DNA of 64,000 nucleotides. Origin: Pseudopithomyces maydicus. Lineage: Eukaryota > Ascomycota > Dothideomycetes > Pleosporales > Didymosphaeriaceae. The stretch is taken from assembly GCA_026873275.1 (NCBI GenBank), contig JANTUC010000001.1, positions 1,116,001 through 1,180,000 on the forward strand, in the 5' to 3' direction. Below are positions 1-10,573 of the stretch, one piece after another (the stretch's first letter is position 1; every line of letters starts with the position of its first letter). Position numbers and translations under genes: made by a program. The notes below the pieces were generated by a model. The model was given only the letters and a program-made list of their open reading frames with translations. It ran no database searches and had not been told where the DNA came from.

Positions 1-266
1 GCGGCACGAGCATCCTGTGTGCATTGGCCGCCGCTTAGGAACTTCCCTGTGAGCTCTTTGGAGATGGTGGTCCAGACAGGAGGGCATTTGCCGTTGTTGC
101 CGCTACCCGAGTTCCCACTTCCACTGCTGCCTGAGTTCCCACTACCGCTTCCGCTGTTCGAACTCCCTCCGTTCTTTCGTGGGAATAGTTGAACCAAATC
201 CGACATGTCTGGGAGAGACAATGCAGTGGCGGTAGAAGCTAAGAGGAGGATGGAAGTGAGATGCAT
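1..266 (-). CDS. Secreted heme peroxidase (class II-like), 5' end only
   Basis: Partial gene cut by the left edge; 88 codons are visible, reading leftward from the ATG at 266 with no stop. The protein opens with a signal peptide (hydrophobic core ILLLASTATALS, residues 5-16). A Gly/Ser/Asn-rich linker follows at about residues 34-57, and then CPPVWTTISKELTGKFLSGG (59-78) and QCTQDARA. This Cys-Pro...Trp...QC..DARA pattern is how mature fungal class II (ligninase-type) peroxidases begin, just before the distal-histidine helix, which lies outside the window. Such enzymes are secreted heme proteins that use H2O2 to oxidise phenolic or lignin-like substrates. The Gly/Ser linker between signal peptide and domain is not typical of the best-known members. 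Catalytic residues cannot be checked here, so the subclass is inferred. Confidence 0.72.
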   Translation of the reverse strand, partial: MHLTSILLLASTATALSLPDMSDLVQLFPRKNGGSSNSGSGSGNSGSSGSGNSGSGNNGKCPPVWTTISKELTGKFLSGGQCTQDARA

Positions 267-2397
267 CTTGACTGGACGTATACCTAGGTAAGATCTAAGC
301 TCACGTTCACAGTATCTCGGCTGCACAGTAGCCAAGGAAAGACAAGAGATTTTGGATCCTAGGAAGTTCCCATGGGACAACCTGTCTGAGTTATACCTCC
401 CCTTCCATCCATGGAGATGGTCCAGGCGGTCTAGCTACAACTATCTAGAGACTTCTGTACCTCAGCCACAAAGGCAAACGTGGAGTCCGTTCTGTCGTTA
501 ACGAACGCCATAAAAGAGTGGCTCAGAGCTTGGGCGTCGGTCTTCCCTGAAGGTCCATGCCAATACGAAGCTCGACCTCGTTGTGGTCTTTGGGGCAAGG
601 ACCATGTCACTAACGAGGTCTTGCTGCGTCGGCGAGCAGTGTTCAAAACTGCTTAGCGCTGTGTGTTTAATGACTGAGTGCCTAGAAAAAAGGTCGCGGA
701 AGCGAGTTGACCCGGGTCCCAAAGGGCTCCTTTGTCAGTGAGTAGTCAGTGTGCATTTCGCGTGAGCAGCAGACATGAAGTGAAGATTAGGGCGAGTACT
801 AAGATACTGAAAATAGTCAACACTGCCCAAGCAACATTCTGATTCGAAACATGTATACGGATGTCTTGCATTCCCAGGCAAATAGTGAGCTCGCAAAGTC
901 CCACGCAGTGTGACATTGGACGAGCATCTACCGTGAGGCCAGTGCGGGACAAATCACGCCGTCCACATTCGCTTTCAATGCTCAGCCCTAAAGCTTCTGT
1001 CCTTCCAGGTGATCCGAATACGAAGGATGGGAAAACAATCAACGCCCGATGAAGGCTTATCGCCTGGGCAGCGTGGCGGAACGTGGCGTTTGAGGCTGGC
1101 CAAGCACATGGGCGGACCAGCAACAATGGCCTGGAATCTGGAATAACGAACCCTTAATTGGACAAGCACGAAACAAGCTTCAGCTCAAGCTCCACCGGTC
1201 AGCTCGCTGGAGCTGTGTCGTTTATCGCGGCATCTGAGACAGCCAGCTGTCATACGAGCGTGGCGTGACGTCTGACGGACGCTCAGCTAGACTTATTGAT
1301 AGCATCAAATACATGCGTAGAGCGAGAGGCGCGCGACTCGTGTACGAATGATGTGAAACGATCAAGCGAGAGACGCTCGTAGAATTTTCGTTTTGTCTGC
1401 CTGGGCCTGGAAGTAAAGTGCTGTTCCTTGTAGCGTGCGCCACATATCTGGGTAGTGAGTGGCACAGTTCTGGAGGGGGTTCCCAAGGGCGGGGACTTGG
1501 AAGCAGAGCCTCATTGATGGTGGCCGGCGAAGGTCCAGAGTGTCGGATCCCTAGTTGGTGGCCAGGATAATTGCCTTGATCTGTTGCCTCCAATGTAAAT
1601 CGGTGCTTGGTCTTTCAGGCGCTGTTTGGAGCAATGCCCCCAAGTGTGGGGAGGCCGGATCCGGCAAGTCGATGCGCGAGACGAGGATGCTTTTTGTGGC
1701 TGAGCCTTGACTAAGAGGGGCTCTTTAACGGGGTCTGCCAGGCCAGAGGTCGAGAAGTTCGGAGCGGCTCTATCCGCGCCGCCTTTGTTTGTGGCTGGCA
1801 GAGGTACATGCCTCTGCGCGTGTGGACGGACCGGATGTGCCTGGTGATTTTCCTAGGGCATGCCAGTGTGGAGTTGAGTTTGAAGTCAAGTGTGAAGTTA
1901 CTGGAGGGAACAAGAGCGTGTAGATTATCCTGCGAAGAATGTGACTAGGGCGACGGTGCTAGGGTGAATGTTCATGGAAGGAGCTACCAGACAAGGTAGA
2001 TTGCCATATCTTGCAGCACGCAAATGACGGCGATGGAATATCCGAGTTTCCTTTGCTTCATCTCGTGAACAGAAGTTATTCTATCCTATTTTATTTTATT
2101 TTATTTTTCGGATCTGGCATATTATCGCAGTCCATTTCTCCATCCCCAGGGTGGCAGTCCGGCGGATGGGGGACATATTTTGCAACACCCATATAACGAT
2201 GATGCAAATTCTTAATTATGATTCCCTCTATCTTTTGGATCCAATGAATAACCACATATGACCCTAAAATGTTCAATCGCTAGCAGCACAGCACAGCGCT
2301 CGGGCTCGACGGTCGACGGCGGCGGCTAGATCCGCTTCGGGGCGGTATCCTGGGTGCGCAAAAAGTTCATCACCACGCACCCCGCCATTGATGATTG
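267..2397. other. Gene-free stretch, promoter side of two diverging genes
   Basis: About 2.1 kb between the peroxidase start and the pseudouridine synthase start. Only short open frames occur, none with a recognisable domain. One minus-strand frame (746-1126) ends in a hydrophobic stretch, but nothing else supports it. A short (TTTTA)n run lies near 2088-2108. Both flanking genes are transcribed away from it, so their promoters should be here. Confidence 0.5.
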
Positions 2398-3921
2398 ATG
2401 CCCTCGCCCCGCATCCTCGCCTACCTCGCCAGCAAAGGGCGCCTGCCCACGCCTCCCAAACCCGTCCTGGCCCTCGTTCCCGTGCCCGTCAAGCCAAAGT
2501 ACCTGCCCATGCCTGAAGACAAGTTCCCCTGGCAGGAGCCGCCCGCCGTGGCCATCACGCCCTGCGACCCGTGGCCGCCGCCATACTACCTCGAGGACAA
2601 CCTGCGCAAGGTCACCCCGTACCACTACACGTACAACACCTTCTGCAAGCAGCGGTGGCGCGACCGCGAGATCCTCGACATCTTTGCGAGCGAGTTCCGC
2701 GACCGCCCGACCGAGTACTACGAGAAGGCCATCCTCGAAGGCCGCGTCGTGCTGAACGGCAAGCAGGTGCCGTCGACCAAGACGCTCGTCAGGAACGGCG
2801 ATGTCATCTCGCACACGCTGCACCGCCACGAGCCGCCATGCAGCGCGAAACCCATCGGCATCGTGCACGAAGACGACGACATGATCGTCATCGACAAGCC
2901 GGCCGGCGTGCCTGTGCATCCCGCCGGCCGCTACAACTTCAACTCGGTTATCGAAATGATGCGCGCAGACCGGGGCTACGGATGGAACCCGCTGCCGTGT
3001 AACCGCCTCGACCGGCTCACCAGCGGCATCATGTTCATCGGGAAGCACAGGCAGGCTGCTGAGGACATGAGCGCCCAGATCCGCGGCAGGACCGTCAAGA
3101 AGGAGTACATTACCCGCGTCGTGGGCGAGTTTCCAGAGGGCGAGATTGTGTGCGAGAAGCCCATTCTTCAGATCAGCCCGAAGCTGGGTCTGAACCGTGT
3201 GCGCGCCAACGGGAAGGAGGCCAGGACCGTCTTCAAGCGCCTGGCCTACTACCCGCCCAAGGACGACAAGGATGCCCCGCGCCAGGACGACGGCCCAGAC
3301 AGCGAGGGCATGGAGTGGAAGAAGATGCGCGGCTACTCCATCGTGCGTTGCTTCCCCATCACAGGCCGCACCCACCAGCTCCGCGTACACCTCCAGTTCC
3401 TCGGACACCCCATCTCCAACGATCCCATCTACGCCAATCAACGCGTCTTCGGTCCTTCGCTCGGCAAGGGCCAGTCGGAAGACGAGAATGACGAGGACAT
3501 CATGACCCGCTTGGCCCGCATGGGCAAGGAGGAAATTGCAGACGCCGTGGCATACCACGATGAGATGGTGGATGCATACAACAAGCGAAAGGCGGAGAAG
3601 ATGACGGGCGAGACGTGCAGCGTCTGCGACACCCCGCTGTACAGCGATCCTGGCGTGCACGAGCTGGGCATCTATCTCCACGCCAGACGGTACCGCTGCG
3701 AAGAGGGCAGGTGGGACTATGAGACGGGTCTGCCGGACTGGGCTCTACCACCGCCTGGCTACGAAGGTGCCACAGAGCCCGCCCAAGAGTCCGACCCGCT
3801 AGCCGTCGATCTGAAGAAGCTTGGCCTTGAAGACGAAGAAGCCGGCCAAGCACCCACACCGGACAACGGACGCCATGTAAATGCAGATGCCGGCGCTGTG
3901 GCCGCCGGCGCAGGGGCTTGA
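2398..3921 (+). CDS. RNA pseudouridine synthase, Pus9/Rib2-C-terminal type
   Basis: 507 aa, intronless. Converts uridine to pseudouridine in RNA; the closest characterised family (yeast Pus8/Rib2 and Pus9) modifies tRNA position 32. An S4-like RNA-binding segment spans about residues 105-145 (EYYEKAILEGRVVLNGKQV...NGDVISH). The RluA-type catalytic motif NRLDRLTSG contains the catalytic Asp at residue 205. It is followed by GRTHQLRVHLQFLGHPI and DPIYAN. The C-terminal LGIYLHARRY...W box is typical of this family. There is no deaminase domain, so it resembles Pus9 rather than bifunctional Rib2. The ATG at 2398 is the first in frame; a TGA lies two codons upstream. The long open frame on the opposite strand is a GC-rich shadow. 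An extra 5' exon cannot be excluded. Confidence 0.9.
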   Translation: MPSPRILAYLASKGRLPTPPKPVLALVPVPVKPKYLPMPEDKFPWQEPPAVAITPCDPWPPPYYLEDNLRKVTPYHYTYNTFCKQRWRDREILDIFASEFRDRPTEYYEKAILEGRVVLNGKQVPSTKTLVRNGDVISHTLHRHEPPCSAKPIGIVHEDDDMIVIDKPAGVPVHPAGRYNFNSVIEMMRADRGYGWNPLPCNRLDRLTSGIMFIGKHRQAAEDMSAQIRGRTVKKEYITRVVGEFPEGEIVCEKPILQISPKLGLNRVRANGKEARTVFKRLAYYPPKDDKDAPRQDDGPDSEGMEWKKMRGYSIVRCFPITGRTHQLRVHLQFLGHPISNDPIYANQRVFGPSLGKGQSEDENDEDIMTRLARMGKEEIADAVAYHDEMVDAYNKRKAEKMTGETCSVCDTPLYSDPGVHELGIYLHARRYRCEEGRWDYETGLPDWALPPPGYEGATEPAQESDPLAVDLKKLGLEDEEAGQAPTPDNGRHVNADAGAVAAGAGA

Positions 3922-4183
3922 GTTAGGTGCATCACCAACGCTAAACCCGCCCCTTCAGTAGCTCTACTGGGCCGATGCTTAAGCTCACCTCAACAGCTCA
4001 CTGTTCTTGCACGTCACACCACCTCTCCAAACGCTGCAGCTTCACTATCCGGTCGCATTCGGTATACTCCATATCCAACAGACGTCATTGACACGATTTT
4101 GCGGCTGTGAGGACCGACCCACAGAGAAGGCTGTAACGGTAGCTTCATCTACCAATCACTGCAGGCCGGTCCTTGGAAACCTT

Positions 4184-5018
4184 CTACAGATTCAGTTCTA
4201 CGGGTGCTCCACCCTTTTCCCCACTCCGCAACATGGCCTCCAGCATCTTTAGGTCTCTCAGCGCTTCCTCGCCGCTCTGCTTCGGGTGCGCTTTGCCCGC
4301 ACTGAGCGCCTCACCCCACGCTGCAATCTCCTGCTTCACCCCACTCCCGTCCTGAAATTCTTTGACTTCCTCCTTGCCGTCCCGAACTATCGTCACCTTG
4401 CCTCTTGTCACCGTCACCGTACCTTTCTCCGCTGCAAATGCGTACTCGGAGCCGGAAAACGTGGTGCCGAATGACATATTAATCGTTCCACTGGTGCCAT
4501 CACTCAGCTGCACTGTTGCATTCAGAGTATCCACCGGAGGGAGATGCTCCTGCAACTGCGCCGAGAAAGCACTCAGCCTGACGGGCTTCACCCCCGCACC
4601 TTCCAAGACCAATCTCGTCGCGGCAACAAAGTGGACGCCACCGTCTAGCAGGAAACCACCCTGGTACTCGGGCTTCTTGCGCCATGCCGTCTCAAAGTAC
4701 TTGCCTCCCGGCTGCACGAGGCTCTGCACGCGCATCCTGAACCCCAGGAACCGCCCCATTTGCGATAGCTGCTCTGCCGCGTAGTCGTACGATCCGAAGA
4801 AGCGAAGGTTCTCTGCAATGCCAAAGGTGGGGCCATTAATGTTGCTCTTGATCCAGTCCAGAAGCTCTGTTGCTGTGGCGATGTCTTTGGCGATGGGCTT
4901 CTCAGCTAGGACGTGTTTTCCTGCTGAGAGAGCCTTTTTGATGTATGCAGGTTGGACGAGGATGGGCAGTCTAGAACACAAACATCGGTCAGTGCGTTTG
5001 GGGGTGCAAGGCAAACTG

Positions 5019-5055
<37 letters not shown>

Positions 5056-5437
5056 GCACGAGCAGAACATGAGCTTGATACCCCCACACCTACATACACA
5101 CAAAAACATAGAGATAGATAAGACGTAAACACAAAAGATTCGTCGAAATTAAAAATCAAAATATAAAGAAACGAAATGTTATTTTGCAAACTTACGCAAT
5201 GACCACGCCATGGATATCCTCCCTCGCCAACAACGCATCGTACCCCTTTCCCTCCCCCTCGCTGTCGTCGCTGTACAGGTCCACTTCTCCGGCGTCTGCA
5301 GCGAGTGTCTTCGCGGATGCGAGGCTGCGGCTATAGATTGCGCGGAGGGTGAGCGTGGAGGAGGCGGCTTGGATGGCGGGGAGGTGCTCTTCTTTGGCGA
5401 AGATGCCGGAGCCGATGAGGGCAATATTGAGTGGCAT
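4184..5437 (-). CDS. GFO/IDH/MocA family NAD(P)-dependent oxidoreductase
   Basis: Two exons, 5196-5437 and 4184-4970, joined across a 225-nt intron (GTAAG..TAG); 342 aa. The N-terminal Rossmann fold is clear: NIALIGSGIFAKEEHLPAI near the start, then the family signature AGKHVLAEKPIAKD around residue 100. The C-terminal half has the GFO/IDH/MocA alpha/beta fold (FLLDGGVHFVAATRLVL; LSDGTSGTINMSFGTTFSGS). Enzymes of this family oxidise or reduce sugars, inositols or dihydrodiols with NAD(P); the substrate cannot be read here. No signal peptide, so probably cytosolic. The intron is long for this window because it contains a (TA)16 microsatellite. Start ATG at 5437 gives the complete glycine-rich motif. 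Confidence 0.9.
5023..5054. repeat. (TA)16 microsatellite inside an intron
   Basis: Thirty-two bases of uninterrupted TA repeat within the single intron of the GFO/IDH/MocA gene. It accounts for part of that intron's unusual 225-nt length. Confidence 0.95.
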
Positions 5438-6494
5438 CTTTGCTATGTTTGTTTGTGTTGATAAAATTGTTTTTTTTTAAATTTCAAGGTTGATATCTTT
5501 TTATTTGGGTAGGGGGAAGGGGAAGGGCAGAGAGATGGTGGTTGGCGGGGGTTGTGGGGAATATACAATGACGTGATGTAGATGCCGCGGAAGAATATGT
5601 AGGTCGAGTGGGGTCAGGAAGGACACTACGGTGCGAGCAGATTATATAAGGGGGCGAATGCAATGGAAGAAGGTACAGTTGTGATTGTGAGATGGTGGAA
5701 GATATATATGTATGTCTAGGAATGGCTTGTGCGGGGTAGATTGACAGGCCGTCTGTGTTTCGAAGTCTCGACATCAACATGAATATTACCCCTTTGAGAT
5801 GAAGATAGAGCCGCTTGCATTCTTGCTTAGCAAGCATACAGACACGGAGAATCGCAGCTCGGAAATAAGAAAGCCCCTTGTAAATTTGCATGTATTATCT
5901 CCATCCTATCCTTTGTATGCCCTATACTCGCCAATCCCACAACAACACATCAACAACTAAAAAGTTGAGTGTTCCTTTGTTGTTTTTAGAAGAAAAATAT
6001 TGGTCGTTACATTCGTGACGTGTAGCTACAGGTTTGCTAGGTTGAAGGAACGACTCGGGTGAGTTGGATCCTTACCCAGCGGACAGACAGACAGGTATAT
6101 GGACGAACAGGACACTCGCAACCCAACCCAATCCAAACGCCTAGCAGCGCATGTACAGATAGAATGACAGAAGTGAACGATATACATACATGCGCTTTTT
6201 CCGAGCCGAATCCCCGCTAAGCCTGTAGCCTCATTATGTGTAGAACGAACGGAACATGCTACTTATTCAAATTTCATCCGTCGCCATGCAGAACCAAATC
6301 TAATGCCCGCAAAGGAAGGTACGGTAAGGTAAGGGAATAGAAGAGAAGCGAGAGACGGTAAGTAGATAGGTAAGTAGATAGATAGGTACCAGAAAGAGAG
6401 TGATTAGTTTCCCTGGAGACAAGGGAGGAGAAGAGCCCAATATGCCCTGGTGGAGATGGCCGTATGCGATGCGACGTGCATCACTAGAACGTGT
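5438..6494. other. Gene-free stretch between two minus-strand genes
   Basis: About 1 kb, the promoter side of the oxidoreductase and the 3' side of the MFS gene. It contains a T9 run near 5471, a TATATAA-like element near 5643-5650 that could serve the oxidoreductase, and GATAG/GTAAG-type short repeats at 6361-6390. No coding frame with recognisable content. Confidence 0.5.
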
Positions 6495-8452
6495 CTACGC
6501 CTGGATCTCGGCAGCCCTCTTTTGTGCCCTCTTCCTCTTCTCCGTCACGACGATGAACGCCGACGCGACCACCATGCCCAGCGCGCTGAACGCAACCGCA
6601 AACCAAAACGATGCCCTGAACCCCACCAGCCTGTTGGCGGAAAGTTCAGGTGTTACCTCGCTCAGAGGCGGCGGATGCCTCACGGTACCGTTCCTGTCGC
6701 CCGTTGCCCGCGCGTGGTCTCGAATCACGTACCGGTCGATGGTACCAGCAATGCCCAGTCCACACGAGATGGAGTAGTTGACGAGCGTGCTGACGAGGCT
6801 GGCGGCGACACCTTGCTTTTCTTTGGGGAGCGACGAGGAGAGCAGCATGTTGGCTGTGGGATACGATAGGGCCATGGCGCCGGGCATGATGAGGATGGAG
6901 ATGAAGGTTTGCGCCCAGTAGGTTTGGTCGATGGGCATTGTAGCGAGGAGGAGGACACCCACCATGAAGAAGGTCATGGCCATGAACATGACCTGCGCGA
7001 CGCCGAAACGTTGGATCAGCCAGACGGTGGAGAAGGCGAAGAGAACGCCGGTGATGGCGACGGGGGACGTTTGCGCTGAGGTTAGGAGCGCAGAGTAACC
7101 TCGGAGATGCTCGAGGAAGAGGTAGAGGTAGTAGGCCCAGATGCCGTGGGAAGCCCATCCTGTGGCAATGCAGGCAAGCGCGAAGATGGCGTCTTTTCCT
7201 AGCCCACGGATGGGAATGAGTGGATCTTCGGTGGCGTACAGCTCGACAAAAATGAAGGCGACCATGAGGAGGCAGCCGGCGCCCAGCACAGCGCCGACAT
7301 AGGGAGTTTTCCAAAGCACGAGGGGTGCCTGGTTCAAAGCGGTGTTGATCAAGACGAGGCCAGACACGCCAGTAATGGTACCCCAGTAGTCGAAGCGTGG
7401 GGGACGCGCGTTGATACCTCCGCGAACAGGCTCATTCTTCTCGTCGGGTAGGATAATGTAGGCAAGGACCATGACGATCAAGCAAACAATGGCAAGGATC
7501 CAAAACATCCATGGCCACCAGAACAATTGGGCAATGAGTGCGGAGAAAACAGCACCGAAGGTGGCGCCCAGCGGGCCGCAGGCGCCGAAGCAGGCGAAGC
7601 CCATCATGCGCTGCTTGCCAACAGGAAGGGTGCGGCCAATGAGAGCGACGGCGTTGGGAACCAGGAGAGCAGGCCCAATGCCTTGGAGTGCGCGGCACAC
7701 GCTGAACATGATGTGGCTTGAAGTGTAGGAGAAGCCAGTAATAATGGACCAGATGCTGAACCATAGCCACCCAATGGTGTAAATCTTCTTGTGGCCATAC
7801 ATATCTCCTAGCCTCCCTGGGGGATGTCAGTACACACCCAAAAGACCGGAATACCCAAGAACGGCGTACCTGCAGGGAGAATGAACGTCCCAACGCTCAT
7901 GCTATACGACGCAGAAAACCAACTCAGCTTTCCGTAGTCTTGCACGCCGAAGTCCTCTGCTAATATCAGGACAGGCGACACGGTCTGGTTGAGTGCACTA
8001 AGGGAGAGGAACTGCGCAATACACGTGATGAAGATGAAGACTATTTGTTTCCGCCTGCTGGTTAATACTGAGGATTGCGGCGACGGCACCTGTTTTCGCT
8101 TCACGAAACATAAGTCCGTACTGTCAGCTCTCGATGTCGACCCCTCGGTCGCCGCACTCAAGTCTTTTTCTGTGAGATACCCCTTGTAAAAGGTATTGTA
8201 GTCGAATTGAAACGAAACATCCATCTCTTTGGCCATGTGGTGCGCGAGCGGTGGCGTGGCCGGCCGCCCGGGGAAGTCTGATTCCCATGTCTGTCTGCTG
8301 GCGCGTGAGTCTTTGGATGAAGCCGAAGTGTCTGAGAAGTCGAAGAAGAAGGAGTGATTTTGATGCATGGTCAGTGTGTGGAGTGAAGGAGGACGGAGGG
8401 AAAGGTTGCTGCGTCCGCCGCCGTTGCCTGTAGGTAAAGTAATCGAACGCAT
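6495..8452 (-). CDS. MFS transporter, DHA2 (14-TM) drug:H+ antiporter type
   Basis: Exons 7870-8452 and 6495-7816, intron of 53 nt (GTACGC..CAG); 634 aa from the ATG at 8452, or 606 aa from the in-frame ATG at 8368. About 100-140 hydrophilic residues precede the first membrane segment (IVFIFITCIAQFLSLSALN). MFS motif A, GRLGDMYGHKK, is split by the intron after its first base, which confirms the splice. Then come GIGPALLVPNAVALIGR (motif B/C region) and further hydrophobic segments, ending in a Lys/Arg-rich tail. The profile fits the DHA2 family, near yeast Atr1-type aminotriazole/borate exporters. It should export small molecules at the plasma membrane; the substrate is unknown. The next gene upstream is a Zn2Cys6 regulator on the same strand, a possible but unproven functional pair. 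Confidence 0.9.
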
Positions 8453-10573
8453 CGACAGGGTCTCATCTCAGGATATAGGCCCTGAGTGCCCTGCACATGT
8501 CACTTGGATCATGATTCGTGCCGGGTAAGCCCCAATGGGATGCAAGCATGCACGTAGACATCTTGGAAGTCGGCCTTGGCGGGCACAATGTCGCCGTGGT
8601 GCCGCCTTCGTTTGTCAATAGCTCCCGGAGGAGGCGTTGGTACAGAAACGAGCGGAGGGGTAAGCGGCAGAGGAGCAGCGTGGGTGGGAGCCAACGCCAA
8701 TCCAACGAGAGCGATTCTCCCATGTCCACTGACAACTTTAATTTTTGGCCATGGTCAGCGCTGCTCAGGAGAGATGTGGAGAGCCGAGCCCGAAACGCTA
8801 CGAGGGCGCTGCGAAGGTTCTCAACGCTTCGTTATTCGGTTTGGAGGCGTGCGTACGCACCATGCAAGTAGGTGTGCGCCCACTCGTGCATAAATTGGAG
8901 GAGGGGGCTCGCAGCTACAGAATGGAGTGTACTCCACGTTGTATTCTGAGCAGAACCCGCCCAGCCTCGTGGAGGGGACACATGATATGGGCTTCACGTC
9001 GATCACATCGTGGCCGGTTTCAAGTGGAGGTGACTATCCGATCAGCACGTCATTACGGCTCGCTGATCGGTTCCTGCCATATTGTCCTTGATGTACCCAG
9101 GCCGTTTTGTCAGTAGTCTACGGTTCTCCTTTTAGCATGTCAAGTTAATATAGTCATTCGGCAGTGTGAAGATTAATGACGGGGTCTTCACGGCAGTTGC
9201 CTAGATCCAGTTTTTAAACATGCCTCCTCGTCGAGGGCAGAGCACAATTATTTGCGTTCAACGGAGAATGTCCAGAACAAATTCCAAAGGTTGTGGTCGT
9301 CGGATGAAACATGATTGGTAGGCTAGCTGTTTAATAATCCCGTGCATTGGTAGACAGCCACCCGGGGGTCTGGCACTATGCCGAATGCGATCAATTTCGG
9401 CACCCCTCTCGTAGCTGCTGGACTAACATGTTGCACATTCGTATTGTTATCAGCTATTTTCTAGCGTCATGTCGGGCCCTGTAATTATGCAAGTCGTACC
9501 TGCAGTAAGATTGCTGCTTTTCGTGAACAAGGTACTGCAGAAAAGGTCTCAATGTCTTACCTTCACCTGTGCTTGGAGGAAGGAGGGACAGATGCCTGCA
9601 GGCAAGGCAGTGTCGACAGGCAGAGATCGAATCATCTAGCACGGTCGATTCTCGTTTCCGAACTAAGAATCAAAAAGTCAGATATGCCAGGACCAATGGG
9701 AAAGTCGCCCTGGGAATTAGACGCATGGCCATCCCAAGCGCCGGGTATGCGAACTAAGGCGGAACATGATCGAATGGTCCATATTAGTCGCAAAGCTTGT
9801 AAGGTGAGGCTCTGTTGAGTCTTTGGTGTGTGTCTTACTTTCGCATCTGGGCCCGTCGCGTTTATCGTAACAGCCCCTTGGTGATACGCAACGGGGCGCA
9901 CGAGCGTCAATCGGTCAGTCGCTGATTCTAACCACCGACAGCTGTCCATTTTGTGGAAGAGGCTGTTTTGTGAAACGTGGTTTTAACCGTGACGGAGTGG
10001 TTGTGGTGTACGGGGCGTCAGCCGTAACCCTTTGAGATAATGCGGTCCGCGTCATGTTCCGCAGCCACTGTCGCCACGACCCATCTCCTCGGTTTGCTCT
10101 TCTTCCACGAAGGACTTTCTCGCATTCAACGTCGTATTGCAATTTCTTTCAGATTTTTCAAACTACTCGGCTGCAAACACTGGACAAAGCTTCTAGAAAA
10201 TATGTTCTTCTAGCGGTCTTTTTCGAAGCAATTCGGGGATATTTGCTCTATCGACATGCACGCCACAGCCGCAGTGGTGTCGCTACTAAAGTTTAGCCAC
10301 ATGAATCCCTTCCGCCCTACTCTAGTGGACAGCCGTTAGCGCCCGAAGATCATTTCCACCCATGAAGACGCCCCATGTGCGTCACCAGGCAGGTCCTGCA
10401 CACATTCGTCCGAAGATCTTGCGTAAAGCGCAGCAAACATGTCTGGATTCACATGGTCACCGGTACGGCGTGTGTGGCGTTACATCTTCCACGCTTCCCG
10501 GACCGAGGTTGCTCTTTTACATCAACCCCGTCTCTGATCTACCGCTCGACACAGCCCCAGGAATGAAGCCTGC
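8453..10573. other. Gene-free stretch upstream of the MFS gene
   Basis: About 2.1 kb between the MFS start and the 3' end of the Zn2Cys6 gene. Small open frames on both strands (up to about 120 codons) have no recognisable motif, signal peptide or splice partner. I see no RNA gene or mobile element. Confidence 0.45.

Noticed and set aside
746..1126. 126-codon minus-strand frame ending in a membrane-like stretch
   Set aside because: Only the last 25 residues look protein-like; no upstream exon or conserved domain could be found to support a gene.
2326..3681. 451-codon minus-strand open frame
   Set aside because: Exact antisense of the pseudouridine synthase gene in GC-rich sequence; no motif of its own, Val/Ala/Arg/His-rich composition typical of a shadow frame.
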